Positions 1-9,097 of a DNA stretch of 64,000 nt are shown here, in pieces. The notes under the pieces were generated by a model. The model worked only from the letters and a program-made list of their open reading frames with translations, was not told the origin of the DNA and did not search any database. Source of the DNA: CAVDRM01 sp963611355 (GTDB taxonomy: Bacteria > Bacillota > Clostridia > Christensenellales > Aristaeellaceae); the NCBI GenBank assembly GCA_963611355.1, contig CAVDRM010000005.1:20748-84747 (forward strand). Direction: 5' to 3'. Position 1 is the stretch's first letter, and each line of letters starts with the position of its first letter. The position numbers and the translations under genes are program-made.

Positions 1-708
1 GCGAATACCGGCTTCAAATCCCTTATGCTCCTGCAAAACGATGATGTTTTCCGGTGTGTTCTGTTCAGAACCGACCAGCATATCCACTGTCAGCTTTTCG
101 CAGCCCAAGGCCACTACCATGAGTTGACCGCCAAAATTCGGATGATGGCACAGGTTTTGAAGGGCGCGAATGGGCAACTTGGCTTCCGGTGCATTGATGG
201 CAACGCCGCAGCCATAGGCATGGTTGACGGCAACCACATCATCAACATGAGGAAAACGGGGCAGCAGCTCACGGCGGATACGACTGACTGCAACATCTAA
301 TACGCCCTGTACGCACTGCACGGTCGTCTGAATACCTAAAATATTTCGTGTGCCGCCATAGCCACCTTCCGGATTACGATAGCCCCACCAAGTCTGTACC
401 GGCGCTTTCGGCAGATCTTCGTTAATCTTTTCTCCCCACGGCATATTTTCAAGATCCGGCGGCGTAGGAAGACGAAGCATGTGTTCGTTGATCCATGCGC
501 CGCAAGAAATTGGGTCAATGGCATAGCCTAAAACAACACCATAACGGATGATTGCGCCGTTTTTCGGAATATCCGTCAAGGCGATTTTATGCCCTTGCGG
601 AATATCACTCAGGGTTACAACGCCCGGCCTCAGCTCCATTCCACTTTTGATTTCCTGCACAGCAATGGCAACATTGTCCTGCGGATTAATTTGAATATAG
701 GTACGCAT
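1..708 (-). CDS. garD: Galactarate dehydratase (N-terminal part; 3' end outside window)
   Basis: Dehydrates galactarate (mucate) to 5-keto-4-deoxy-D-glucarate in the cytoplasm, the entry step of galactarate catabolism. The frame is open from the ATG at 708, with an AGGAGAG ribosome binding site just upstream, to the window edge. The 236 visible residues include an N-terminal SAF-like segment with PQGHKIALTDIP and IIRYG, then the UxaA/GarD body with GYRNPEGGYGGTRN, NHAYGCGVAINAP and GCEKL, all close to E. coli GarD as I remember it. It is the last visible gene of the hexarate operon, 60 nt behind gudD, with a terminator-like hairpin between them. About half of a typical 500-residue GarD is visible. 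UxaA (altronate dehydratase) is the alternative, but the gudD/garR context favours GarD. Confidence 0.88.
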   Translation of the reverse strand, partial: MRTYIQINPQDNVAIAVQEIKSGMELRPGVVTLSDIPQGHKIALTDIPKNGAIIRYGVVLGYAIDPISCGAWINEHMLRLPTPPDLENMPWGEKINEDLPKAPVQTWWGYRNPEGGYGGTRNILGIQTTVQCVQGVLDVAVSRIRRELLPRFPHVDDVVAVNHAYGCGVAINAPEAKLPIRALQNLCHHPNFGGQLMVVALGCEKLTVDMLVGSEQNTPENIIVLQEHKGFEAGIR

Positions 709-724
709 GGCTTCTCTCCTTTTT

Positions 725-754
725 AAAAAAGCCGACTGGCACACACCAGTCGGC
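725..754 (-). terminator. Intra-operon intrinsic terminator between gudD and garD
   Basis: Read on the minus strand, GCCGACTGG and CCAGTCGGC form a perfect 9-bp stem with a 6-nt loop, followed by TTTTTT. It lies after gudD and before the garD ribosome binding site, so it probably lowers or conditions garD transcription. Confidence 0.75.
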
Positions 755-768
755 CATCGAGTTTCTTC

Positions 769-2097
769 TTATCTGACAAGGCAGGGCTTTTTATTGTCGA
801 ATTTCCATCCGGGAATCAGATACTGCATACCGATGGCATCATCTCGCGCGCCCAAGCCATGCTCTATATATAGCTTGTTGCCCTTTAACACCTGCTCCAA
901 ATCCACCTCAATACCCAAGCCGGGCTTATCGGGCAGATCAATACAGCCGTCTGCAATTTGCAGGGGCTGTTTGGTCAGGCGTTCGCGCCCCTCCTGCCAA
1001 ATCCAATGGGTGTCAATTCCGTTCATCTTCCCGGGAATTGCCGCCGCGCACTGAACAACCATCGCCAAGCTGATGTCAAAATGATTGTTGCTGTGACAGC
1101 CCCACATCAAACCGAAGTCATTGCAAAGCTGACCGACACGCACAGAGCCGTTCATCGTCCAGAAATGCGGGTCCGCTAAGGGAATATCAACGCTCTGCAG
1201 TGCGATGGTATGGCACATTTGCCGCCAATCGGTGTTGACCATGTTGGTGGCCGTAGGCATCATGGTCGCTTTACGAAATTCGGCCATGACCTCGCGGCCG
1301 CTGAAGCCTGCTTCTGCACCTACGGGGTCTTCACAGTAGGCCAAGCATTGCTTTAGTTCAGGAGCGATCTCCAGTGCTTCCTGTAAGCTCCATGCGCCAT
1401 TGGGGTCAAGGTCTACCCGTGCATTCGGAAAAGCTTTCTTTAATGCCTGAACAGCTTTAACCTCTTCCTTGGGGGCTAATACACCGCCTTTGAGCTTGAA
1501 GTCTTCAAAGCCGTATTTTTCAACGGTGGCCTTGGCCAATTCAACAATAGCCTCCGGCGTAAGTGCTTTCTCGTTGCGCAGACGATACCAGGCGCAGTCG
1601 CTCGTCTCCTCGCTCATGTACGGCAAGTCCGTCTTTTTTCTATCGCCGATATAGAAAAGATAGCTCAAAAAACGCACCCGTTTGCGCTGAATTCCATCTC
1701 CTAAAAGCGCAGCAGCGGGGACTTCTAAGAATTTTCCCAGCAAGTCGAGCAACGGGGCTTCGATGGCTGTCACGACATGGACACCCGTTCGCAAATCAAA
1801 GGTCTGCAAGCCTCGCACATCGTCCTGAATGTTGCTGTTGATCCATTCGCGCACTTTGTTAAGCGTCGCCTTATAGTTGGCAATCGAAGTACCAAGCACT
1901 AAATCCTTCACGGCCTCTAATGCGTGAGTAATCTTTTGCCCACCGGGGACTTCGCCTACACCTGAGTTCCCTGTGCTGTCCTTCAGCACCACGATATTGC
2001 GGGTAAAGAAGGGAGCATGTGCACCGGAAAGATTCAATTCCATGCTGTCATGACCCGCAACGGGGTAGACATCCATAGAGACAATCTTCGGAATCAT
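769..2097 (-). CDS. gudD: Glucarate dehydratase
   Basis: Enolase-superfamily enzyme that dehydrates D-glucarate (and L-idarate) to 5-keto-4-deoxy-D-glucarate, Mg-dependent and cytoplasmic. At 442 residues it matches E. coli GudD (446). The mandelate-racemase-type N-terminal cap begins with VYPVAGHDSMELNLSGAHAPF. The barrel carries the KLKGG pair (K201/K203), the metal ligands in DPNGAW (D231/N233) and CEDP (E256), N285 in TATNM, and the catalytic HSNNH (H335). The C-terminus GMQYLIPGWKFDNKKPC is a typical GudD ending. It starts 22 nt after garR with a GGAGGAGG-type site. It shares its product with GarD, so the operon can use both glucarate and galactarate. Confidence 0.96.
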   Translation of the reverse strand: MIPKIVSMDVYPVAGHDSMELNLSGAHAPFFTRNIVVLKDSTGNSGVGEVPGGQKITHALEAVKDLVLGTSIANYKATLNKVREWINSNIQDDVRGLQTFDLRTGVHVVTAIEAPLLDLLGKFLEVPAAALLGDGIQRKRVRFLSYLFYIGDRKKTDLPYMSEETSDCAWYRLRNEKALTPEAIVELAKATVEKYGFEDFKLKGGVLAPKEEVKAVQALKKAFPNARVDLDPNGAWSLQEALEIAPELKQCLAYCEDPVGAEAGFSGREVMAEFRKATMMPTATNMVNTDWRQMCHTIALQSVDIPLADPHFWTMNGSVRVGQLCNDFGLMWGCHSNNHFDISLAMVVQCAAAIPGKMNGIDTHWIWQEGRERLTKQPLQIADGCIDLPDKPGLGIEVDLEQVLKGNKLYIEHGLGARDDAIGMQYLIPGWKFDNKKPCLVR

Positions 2098-2119
2098 TCG
2101 TGGCCTCCTCCTTCAAAAA

Positions 2120-3004
2120 TCAATGGTGCAGGGTTTCTCCAGTGAGCTTCTGATAGTATTTGAGAAGGGCACAGTGGTCACAGGCGCCATCGCCGTCATG
2201 ATGCAGAACTTTCATCATTTCCAGCACCTGCTGCGTCAGCGGAATCGGCGCATCCACGTTCTTGGCGGCATCTACAACATTGTTTAGATCCTTAATGTGC
2301 AGGTCAATGCGGAAACCGGGCTGGAAGTTTTGCTCCATCATCATGGGGGCTTTGGCATTCATGACGGTCGAGCCGGCCAAGCCACCGCGAATGGCTTCGA
2401 AAATCTTCTGAGGCTCAACGCCGCACATTTGACCCATCTGCATTGCCTCGGCCAGAGCCGCAATGTTTACAGCCACGATGGTCTGGTTGCACAGCTTGGT
2501 CACGTTGCCCGCACCCACATCGCCGCACAGCACCACGCTGGAGCCCATCGCTTCCAGAACCGGCTTAAACTTATTAAAGATTTCTTTCTTGCCGCCGACC
2601 ATGAAGGAAAGCGTGCCGTCAATCGCTTTTGGCTGGCCGCCGGACACAGGCGCATCCAGCATCTCGATGCCGCGCTTTGCCAGTTCCGCTGCGATTTCGC
2701 GGGAAGCAACAGGATTCAGAGACGTGCAATCGATGAACACGGCGCTTGTCGGCATCTTTTCGGCCAGCTTGTCCTTTTCCAGCATGACGGACTTAACATG
2801 GGGACTGTTGGGCAGCATCGTCATCACGATGTCCACGCCTTCCACCGTTTCAGAGGCATTCACGCAGGGCGTAGCACCGGCGGCCTTCAGTTCGGCCACG
2901 GCTTCCTGATTAAAGTCGAACACGCGCAGTTCATGACCTGCCTTCAGCAGATTCTTTGCCATGGGTTTGCCCATGATTCCCAGACCGATAAATGCGATTT
3001 TCAC
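2120..3004 (-). CDS. garR: Tartronate semialdehyde reductase (2-hydroxy-3-oxopropionate reductase)
   Basis: Beta-hydroxyacid dehydrogenase family enzyme that reduces tartronate semialdehyde to D-glycerate with NAD(P)H, the step after aldol cleavage in hexarate breakdown. The 294 residues match the family length. Visible are the Rossmann dinucleotide motif GLGIMGKPMAKNLL (residues 8-20), the substrate-binding DAPVSGGQ (about 118-124) and the catalytic lysine K170 in GNVTKLCNQ. It sits between the AEC transporter and gudD, 19-22 nt from each, in one operon. 3-hydroxyisobutyrate dehydrogenase is a related alternative, but the pathway context favours GarR. Confidence 0.92.
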   Translation of the reverse strand: MKIAFIGLGIMGKPMAKNLLKAGHELRVFDFNQEAVAELKAAGATPCVNASETVEGVDIVMTMLPNSPHVKSVMLEKDKLAEKMPTSAVFIDCTSLNPVASREIAAELAKRGIEMLDAPVSGGQPKAIDGTLSFMVGGKKEIFNKFKPVLEAMGSSVVLCGDVGAGNVTKLCNQTIVAVNIAALAEAMQMGQMCGVEPQKIFEAIRGGLAGSTVMNAKAPMMMEQNFQPGFRIDLHIKDLNNVVDAAKNVDAPIPLTQQVLEMMKVLHHDGDGACDHCALLKYYQKLTGETLHH

Positions 3005-3023
3005 TGTAAATTCCTCCTCAAAT

Positions 3024-3944
3024 TTAGAATAGTTGAATGAGCCAAGTAATAAAAGGAACTGTTACCACGCTGAGCAGCGTGGAAACGCTCACGCAAGCGG
3101 AGGCAAATACATAGTCTCCGCCATAGCGTTCAGACATGGCCGCCGTGTTGGATGCCACCGGCATCGCCAGCAGGATGACGCAGACATTGACCGTCAGGTC
3201 GTCTACACCCAATAGCTTGAGCGGGAGAGCGAACATCAGCGGAAAAACCAAGAGACGCAGTGCACTGACCAGCAACACGGATTTATCCAACAGCATTCGC
3301 ACATTCATGTTCGCCAGTGTTGCGCCGATTAAAATCATGGACAGCGGCGCAGTCATGCTGCCTAAGTTGCTGATGGCTGTACCGAAAACCCCCGGTATCT
3401 GCCAGTTGGTCAGCATCAGAATGGCACCGATATAGACAGCGACTACCATCGGATTGAGAAGAACATTTTTGACCCAGCTGCCCTTTTCCGGCTTGACAAA
3501 CATACCAAGACCAACTGTCCATTGCATAATACGGGGCGGAATCAGGTACATGCTGGTGTAGAACACGCCCTCAGAGCCAAACACGAGGCTGATGATGGGT
3601 AATCCTGCATTGCCGGAATTGGAAAACATGGAGGCGTACATCAGCACCTTACGCTTGTTATCCGGCTCTTTCCTCCAAAGAAGAAGACCAAGCCCGCCGG
3701 TTACCACACAGCCAAGCAAGGCAATGAACATCACCAGCAGGGAGGACTTGATTTCTTCGAGCGTTGTCGGCTTGTTAAAGGCGGCCAGCACCATCATGGG
3801 CATGGACACGTCCATCAACAGTCTTACCAGAACGCCTCGATTATCTTCACGGATAATGTGAATTTTGCTGATGATAAACCCGCAGATCATATAGAGAAAC
3901 AGCAAAAGCTGCGTGTCAATCATGCGGGTGACAAGATTGCTCAC
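3024..3944 (-). CDS. AEC (auxin efflux carrier) family transporter
   Basis: Integral membrane carrier of the AEC/BASS-like type. Family members move organic anions such as malate or other carboxylates, so a role with a hexarate product such as glycerate is plausible but unproven. There are about ten hydrophobic segments, including LLLFLYMICGFII at the start, PMMVLAAF, and SMILIGATLANM in the repeated C-terminal half. The open frame runs upstream to 4022, but that part overlaps the aldolase gene. I chose the GTG at 3944, which overlaps the aldolase stop codon, giving 306 residues. The ATG at 3923 is an equally possible start. Confidence 0.82.
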   Translation of the reverse strand: MSNLVTRMIDTQLLLFLYMICGFIISKIHIIREDNRGVLVRLLMDVSMPMMVLAAFNKPTTLEEIKSSLLVMFIALLGCVVTGGLGLLLWRKEPDNKRKVLMYASMFSNSGNAGLPIISLVFGSEGVFYTSMYLIPPRIMQWTVGLGMFVKPEKGSWVKNVLLNPMVVAVYIGAILMLTNWQIPGVFGTAISNLGSMTAPLSMILIGATLANMNVRMLLDKSVLLVSALRLLVFPLMFALPLKLLGVDDLTVNVCVILLAMPVASNTAAMSERYGGDYVFASACVSVSTLLSVVTVPFITWLIQLF

Positions 3945-4834
3945 AGGAGTCCCATCTCGGAAAGCACTTTGCGGAGCTTTTCTCTCTGCTCTTGTGAAAG
4001 TGGTTGAATGGGTTTCACACAATCGCCGCAGTCATGCCCAATCATTTTCAGTGCTTCCTTCAGAACAACGGGGAAAGTTCCCATGTTGGTGGCAATGCGC
4101 AGAGTGGAGAAGGTAAACTGTGCCTCTAATGCACCGTCACGGTCACCTGCCATGAATTTATCGTATATGTCAGCTGCAATGCGGGGGGCAACGTTTGCAC
4201 AGCTTGCGATTGCGCCGGTCGCACCGTAGCACAGCGCGGCAAAAATCAGCGTATCGCGTCCCATCATGACATGAAAATTTTTTACACTGCGGGTCAAACG
4301 AAGGTACTCTTCCGTGTTCGTCATGTCTCCGGTCGAATCCTTCACACCGACGATATTGTCAATCTCCGCGAGTTTTGCAACGGTTGCTGGCTCTACGGTA
4401 ACATTCGTCTTAGGCTTGTTGTTGTAGATGATAATCGGCAAGCTGGTTTCGGCAGCGATTCCTTTGTAATACTCGTACACCTCATGCTGCGTCTGGCTGA
4501 TGAACATGGGCGTCAATACGCTTAAAGCATCGATGCCTCCGACCTTTTCCACCATCTTGGCCAGCCGTACTGCACCGGCAGTGGTGATGTGGTTTGCACC
4601 CGCATAGATATCCATGCGGCCATGCACGGCATCCTTGGTGATTTCCAGCAGTTCTTTGTAGAAGCCCTCGTCAAAGGCGTAAAATTCGCCGGTCGTTCCG
4701 AAGGGAAACACGCCGTGAATGCCGTTGTCTGCAAGATAGTCGATGAGACCGCGATACGCCTTTTCATTCAGCTTACCATCTTCCGCGATGGGAGTAACGA
4801 TGGGGACGACGATACCTTTGGGTATAAAGTTCAT
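3941..4834 (-). CDS. DapA/NanA-family lyase, probable 5-keto-4-deoxyglucarate aldolase
   Basis: Class I (Schiff-base) pyruvate-dependent aldolase or dehydratase of the dihydrodipicolinate synthase family. The 297 residues show GTTGEF (46-51), the tyrosine of IIYNNKPKTN (Y137) and the Schiff-base lysine of GVKDSTGD (K165). A biosynthetic DapA in a catabolic operon is unlikely. No garL-type class II aldolase is seen among the neighbours, so I infer that this enzyme cleaves 5-keto-4-deoxyglucarate to pyruvate and tartronate semialdehyde. A 5-dehydro-4-deoxyglucarate dehydratase (KdgD) is the alternative, but that route would not need GarR. It overlaps its upstream neighbour by ATGA, so it is translationally coupled. 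Confidence 0.85.
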   Translation of the reverse strand: MNFIPKGIVVPIVTPIAEDGKLNEKAYRGLIDYLADNGIHGVFPFGTTGEFYAFDEGFYKELLEITKDAVHGRMDIYAGANHITTAGAVRLAKMVEKVGGIDALSVLTPMFISQTQHEVYEYYKGIAAETSLPIIIYNNKPKTNVTVEPATVAKLAEIDNIVGVKDSTGDMTNTEEYLRLTRSVKNFHVMMGRDTLIFAALCYGATGAIASCANVAPRIAADIYDKFMAGDRDGALEAQFTFSTLRIATNMGTFPVVLKEALKMIGHDCGDCVKPIQPLSQEQREKLRKVLSEMGLL

Positions 4835-6162
4835 TGTAGTTCTCTCCTTTTTTCAATCAGCCACGGTGTAATGAGCGCGTCCTCATGGTCAAACATGAGT
4901 TCTTGCGGCTCATCCAGTGCAGTCAAGCCGGAATAATTTCCTGAGCATACTTCTTCATAATAGGCTTCGGACAGCATAATTTGCCCGATATTCAGACTGC
5001 TTTGAATACGAATGAGTTTGGGGTGGGCATAGTCAATGCGGTTGGCCGTTCTAATACAGAACTGCATGACCTCCTTGTCCGTACTGAGGACGCAGGGTAT
5101 CATAGCGGAACGAAGAACCGTGCTGGTGATACAGTTGGTGTACATGGCATCGGCGTCAATTTCATCGAAAATACGCTTTGTGATGGCGCTGGCCAAGCCA
5201 ATGCCCAACGAATTGCCGTGACTTTCCTTGGTCAGGTTTAAGAAGCCTGTACGCTGCACCTGCACACCGCCTGTGGCATAGGGCGTGGAGAATGTGCCGG
5301 TGACGTTGGGGTCAACCCCCGTTCCGCTGAAATTCTTTCCGATATAATCGACAATCAGCGCGTCACCCGTTCCAACGAGGATGGAAGGCATATTCCGGAA
5401 GGCGATTTTCAGCAACTCCGGCTCGCGCTCCAAAATGTGCTCCGCTGGAATGGCCTCAAACATCATCGTTTGGTCGTATGCATTTTCGAGGCAGGGAATG
5501 GCAAACAGAATTTTGCCCGTTGAAAGTGTCACCTGAGCCATTGTCGGGATGTTGCGGGCGATGATATCCATGCCGTCGGAATGCACCTGTTCCGCGCCCT
5601 TTTGTTTGCCAAGCCCCACGGTCATCATTTTGCAGGGACCGCTTTCAATCGGCCCTCTGAATGCATTGTGCGGTTTTAACCGGCAGGATAGAATTACGCC
5701 GTCTGATTCATAGGCATTCCTGTCCATGTAAACAGGTTTGCCGAGCTCGGAATAGCCCAGCAGCACGGTTTCCATGCTGGAAAGAATGGGACACCCCATG
5801 CTTTCCTCGGTAATGCCGTAGCCTGCCAACAATTCCTTTTGTCCTTCAGCGGTCGCTCCGCCGTGGCTGCCCATTGCCGGAACGATGAAAGGCTGTGCGC
5901 CGCAGGATTTGACAAGGGCGGCAACGCTTCTTGTGATTTCATCAACATTACGGATACCCCGGCTGCCTGCTGTAATGGCAATCCGCATATTCGGCTTGAT
6001 TCTTTCTGCCATGCCCGAACGATTGATTTCATCGAAGACAGCCTTTTCAATGTCTTCCCGTTCGATATGGGCATCCGGAAATTTCTGTGACGCATGGAAC
6101 ATACGGGGAATAGGCACATCACGCAAGAGGCGCGATACCGTGCCGTCATTTCTGATTCTCAT
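4831..6162 (-). CDS. LarA-like (lactate racemase N-terminal domain, DUF2088) protein
   Basis: A 443-residue protein of the lactate-racemase-like superfamily. LarA proper racemises lactate with a nickel pincer cofactor. Many homologues in sugar-acid operons are thought to be epimerases or dehydratases of 2-hydroxy acids. Visible features are RIAITAGSRGIRN, PAMGSHGGATAEGQ and the central GPCKMMTVGLGKQKGA typical of the family. No larB, larC or larE cofactor genes are in the window. Its place in the operon suggests epimerisation of a hexarate or a related 2-hydroxy acid, which is an inference. It lies 12 nt after rpoN and overlaps the aldolase gene. Confidence 0.72.
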   Translation of the reverse strand: MRIRNDGTVSRLLRDVPIPRMFHASQKFPDAHIEREDIEKAVFDEINRSGMAERIKPNMRIAITAGSRGIRNVDEITRSVAALVKSCGAQPFIVPAMGSHGGATAEGQKELLAGYGITEESMGCPILSSMETVLLGYSELGKPVYMDRNAYESDGVILSCRLKPHNAFRGPIESGPCKMMTVGLGKQKGAEQVHSDGMDIIARNIPTMAQVTLSTGKILFAIPCLENAYDQTMMFEAIPAEHILEREPELLKIAFRNMPSILVGTGDALIVDYIGKNFSGTGVDPNVTGTFSTPYATGGVQVQRTGFLNLTKESHGNSLGIGLASAITKRIFDEIDADAMYTNCITSTVLRSAMIPCVLSTDKEVMQFCIRTANRIDYAHPKLIRIQSSLNIGQIMLSEAYYEEVCSGNYSGLTALDEPQELMFDHEDALITPWLIEKRRELQ

Positions 6163-6174
6163 TGCGCTTTGACC

Positions 6175-7458
6175 TCATTTCGCTTCACGATAAAAGCTGG
6201 AGTTTATATCAATCTGTGAACGATATTTTGCCACGGTGCGGCGGGAAATCTGCACTCCCTGCTCCAAAAGAGCTTCTGCCAGTTCTCGGTCGCTGACCTT
6301 GCCCCGTTCCGCACACAGCGAACGAATCATTTCTTTCACACGCTCCGGACTTTCTCCACCCGATAGCGTGCGCTGGAAGAAATAATTCAGCGGGAAAGTG
6401 CCTCTGCTGCAATACAGGTATTTGTCTTGGATGGCGCGGTATACCGTTGTCTCGTGCAGCCCTATCTCTTTGGCAATTTCATCGATGCGCAGCGGAACAA
6501 GACTGTATTCGCCAAGGAAGAAGGAACGCTGCTCCCGCACGATGACCCGTGCAACCTTTTCCATGGTGGTTTGCCGCATTTCGATGGCACGAATCAACTG
6601 ATTGGCAGAGGAAAGCATTTTTTTCGCATACTTCCGCTCATCATCATCGGTCAGCATTCCCGCCAGGCGGGTGAAACTGTCGTCCTGCTGAAAGGTTGGA
6701 TAGTAATCGTTATGAAACAGCAGCATGAGCTCACCGCGCGCATCCTTTTCCACGGAAAATTCCGGCATGATGTATCGCACTTCCTGCTTATCCAGCGAGC
6801 AGGGAACAGGATTCAGGGAACGGATAACCTCAATGCAGCGTCGTATTTTGGCAATGGAAGCGCCTGTTTCTGCTGCGATTTTTTTATAATTTCGTTTGCC
6901 GATTTCCGGCAGGTAGCTTTGAACGAGCGTTTTGCATAGGGAGTCCGCCTCCGGCCGCTCTCGAAGCTGTAAAAGCAAGCATTCTTCCAGAGACCGTGCG
7001 CCGATGCCGACCGGTTCTAAGGACTGGATGGCTTCCAGCGCAGCCTTTGCTGCCGCAAGAGGCACGCTTATTTCCTGTGCAAATCCTTCTAAATCCTGCG
7101 TAAAATATCCCTTTGATGAAAGGCTCATCAGTATTTGCCGTGCTGCAAAAGCCGTCGGTTTATCCAGCCTGCAAAACCGCAGCTGTTCTGCCAGTTCCTC
7201 CAAAGCACTCACCGGCGCCGCCACAAACTCCATGCCTGCATTGTCACCCCGTCCGCCCCGAAAATAGGTTTTAACGTGCATGGCATAGTCCTGTGCGGAC
7301 TTCTTTGGCGGCACATACTCCAAGGCAGGGTTGTCCGTGATCGCCTTGATCATATAGTCGCTCAGGCCATCCAAATCCAGCGACAGCAGGCGGATGACCG
7401 TTTGCAGGCTTTGAGACAATTTTTGCGTTTGCCGCAATTCCAGTCTGGTTTCAGGCAT
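6175..7458 (-). CDS. rpoN: RNA polymerase sigma-54 factor
   Basis: Sigma-54 directs core RNA polymerase to -24/-12 promoters that need an ATP-driven activator. The 427-residue protein has a glutamine- and leucine-rich region I (LRQTQKLSQSLQTVIRLLSL near residues 8-30), a core-binding domain with GIGARSLEECLLLQL and SLNPVPCSL, a helix-turn-helix (IAKEIGLHETTVYRAI) and a C-terminal RpoN box (SRRTVAKYRSQ). It is somewhat shorter than E. coli RpoN (477), mainly by lacking the acidic region II. It is placed inside a catabolic operon, 69 nt behind tctA, whose promoter is itself of sigma-54 type. A local positive loop is therefore likely. Confidence 0.95.
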   Translation of the reverse strand: MPETRLELRQTQKLSQSLQTVIRLLSLDLDGLSDYMIKAITDNPALEYVPPKKSAQDYAMHVKTYFRGGRGDNAGMEFVAAPVSALEELAEQLRFCRLDKPTAFAARQILMSLSSKGYFTQDLEGFAQEISVPLAAAKAALEAIQSLEPVGIGARSLEECLLLQLRERPEADSLCKTLVQSYLPEIGKRNYKKIAAETGASIAKIRRCIEVIRSLNPVPCSLDKQEVRYIMPEFSVEKDARGELMLLFHNDYYPTFQQDDSFTRLAGMLTDDDERKYAKKMLSSANQLIRAIEMRQTTMEKVARVIVREQRSFFLGEYSLVPLRIDEIAKEIGLHETTVYRAIQDKYLYCSRGTFPLNYFFQRTLSGGESPERVKEMIRSLCAERGKVSDRELAEALLEQGVQISRRTVAKYRSQIDINSSFYREAK

Positions 7459-7484
7459 ACGATCCCTTCATTTCTGAAATGCTC

Positions 7485-7517
7485 TTGCCGCGCCTGCGAA
7501 AGAAGCAAGCGCGGCAA
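7485..7517 (-). other. Intercistronic stem-loop between tctA and rpoN
   Basis: TTGCCGCGC and GCGCGGCAA form a 9-bp GC-rich stem in the 69-nt gap between tctA and rpoN. No T-run follows it, so it is not a classical terminator. It could set the relative level of transporter and sigma-factor mRNA. Confidence 0.5.
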
Positions 7518-7527
7518 TGTTTCACGG

Positions 7528-9060
7528 TCACTGAGCAGCCTTTTGCGCGGCCTTCTGTGCCTTGTGCTTCAAGCGCAGCGGCTTGGTCGCATAGGTGATG
7601 ATGACCAGCGCGGCGATGATCAGGAATGCGAGGCTGATGGGAGAGGTCAGGAATGGCAGAAAACTGCCTTTGGAAAGAATGACACCGCGGCGATAGTTGA
7701 CCTCAGCAAGCGGGCCTAAGATGAAGCCCAAGATGAAAGGCGTGGTCGGTACGCCGAACTTCTTAAACGCATAGCCGCAAGCGCCGAACATCAGACAGGC
7801 GATAACTTGGCTCATATTGTTCTTGAGGGCGTAGGCACCGATGACACACAGCACAAACACGCAGGGAAGCAGAATGTGTTTGGGAATGTTCAGGAGCTTG
7901 ACAAAGATGCGCAGGCCGAAGAATTCCATCACCAGCATGATGACAGAGCAGACGAGCATGGCGGCGAAGATGCCGTACACGAAGTCCGCCTGATTCTGGA
8001 ACAGCAGCGGTCCGGGTGTCAGGCCGTGGAGCGTGAGTGCGCCAAGCAGCATGGCGGTGGTGGTATCGCCGGGGATGCCCAGCGTCAGCAGGGGCACCAT
8101 CGCGCCGCCAATGGTTGCATTATTGGCGGTTTCAGAGGCGACAACACCGTCAATGCGACCGGTGCCGAATTCTTCGGGATGCTTGTCATAGTTCTTGGCC
8201 ACGGTGTATGCCAGCACGTTGCTGGTGCCGCCGCCGATGCCAGGCAGGATTCCGATGCCCATGCCGATTAAGGCTGAGCGCAGGGCGTTCCACCACTGCC
8301 CTTTAAATTCCTTCATGGAGAATCCGAAGCCCTTGATGCCTTTCATGCTGGGCTGGGCAATCATTTCTTCCTTGGTATTGCGGCTTGTTTCGGCGGCGGA
8401 GATGATTTCGCCGACAGCGAATAGGCCGACCATCACGGCAAGCATATCAAAGCCGCTTTTAAGCGTTGTAGAGCCGAAGGTGAAACGAGCCGAGCTCTCA
8501 ATGGTATCTGTGCCGACAGTGGAAAACATGAAACCAAGAACACCGGCGATGATGCCCTTGACCATGCTGCCGCTGGATAACGTCGCAATCATGGTGAGGG
8601 AGAAAATCGCAATGGAGAAGAACTCGCAGAAACCGAAGTTGATGGCAACGCTGGCAATCTGCGGGGCGATGAACATAAGCAGAAAGGTGGAAAACACCGT
8701 GCCTAAGAAGCTGAACACAACGCCGATACCCAGTGCTTTGGCAGCCTGACCCTTTTTTGCCAGCGGATGGCCGTCAAAGCAGGTGGCTACGCTGGAGGGC
8801 GTGCCGGGAATGTGCAGCAGGATGGCAGAAATCAGACCACCGGAAATGGCGCCGATAAACAAGGCCATGAGCAGCGTCATGGAGTTGCTGTCAGACATGG
8901 TATAGGTGACAGGCAGGAACAGGGCAACGGCCATCGTCGCAGACAGACCTGGCAGAGCGCCGAATACGATGCCGACGGCTGTGCCAACAACCATCAGAAA
9001 AATGCCGATTGGTGTCAAAACGGTGCCGAAACCGCCAAGGATTAATTGCATGGTTTCCAT
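7528..9060 (-). CDS. tctA: Tripartite tricarboxylate transporter large permease TctA
   Basis: Large membrane subunit of a TTT-family carboxylate importer that works with TctB and an extracytoplasmic TctC. The 510 residues contain about twelve hydrophobic segments and the family signatures GALPGLSATMAVALFLPVTY near residue 33 and GIGILPGIGGGTSNVLAYTVA near the middle, followed by TLGIPGDTTTAMLLGAL. It lies 37 nt after tctB with an AAGGAG site. The substrate is probably glucarate or galactarate from the operon content. Family members otherwise take citrate, tartrate and related acids. Confidence 0.95.
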   Translation of the reverse strand: METMQLILGGFGTVLTPIGIFLMVVGTAVGIVFGALPGLSATMAVALFLPVTYTMSDSNSMTLLMALFIGAISGGLISAILLHIPGTPSSVATCFDGHPLAKKGQAAKALGIGVVFSFLGTVFSTFLLMFIAPQIASVAINFGFCEFFSIAIFSLTMIATLSSGSMVKGIIAGVLGFMFSTVGTDTIESSARFTFGSTTLKSGFDMLAVMVGLFAVGEIISAAETSRNTKEEMIAQPSMKGIKGFGFSMKEFKGQWWNALRSALIGMGIGILPGIGGGTSNVLAYTVAKNYDKHPEEFGTGRIDGVVASETANNATIGGAMVPLLTLGIPGDTTTAMLLGALTLHGLTPGPLLFQNQADFVYGIFAAMLVCSVIMLVMEFFGLRIFVKLLNIPKHILLPCVFVLCVIGAYALKNNMSQVIACLMFGACGYAFKKFGVPTTPFILGFILGPLAEVNYRRGVILSKGSFLPFLTSPISLAFLIIAALVIITYATKPLRLKHKAQKAAQKAAQ

Positions 9061-9097
9061 GAGGACAAGCTCCTTTCAAATTCAAAAAATCAGATGA

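Noticed and set aside
2297..3040. A 247-residue plus-strand open frame opposite garR
   Set aside because: It is histidine-rich, low in family signal and mirrors garR, which has clear motifs.
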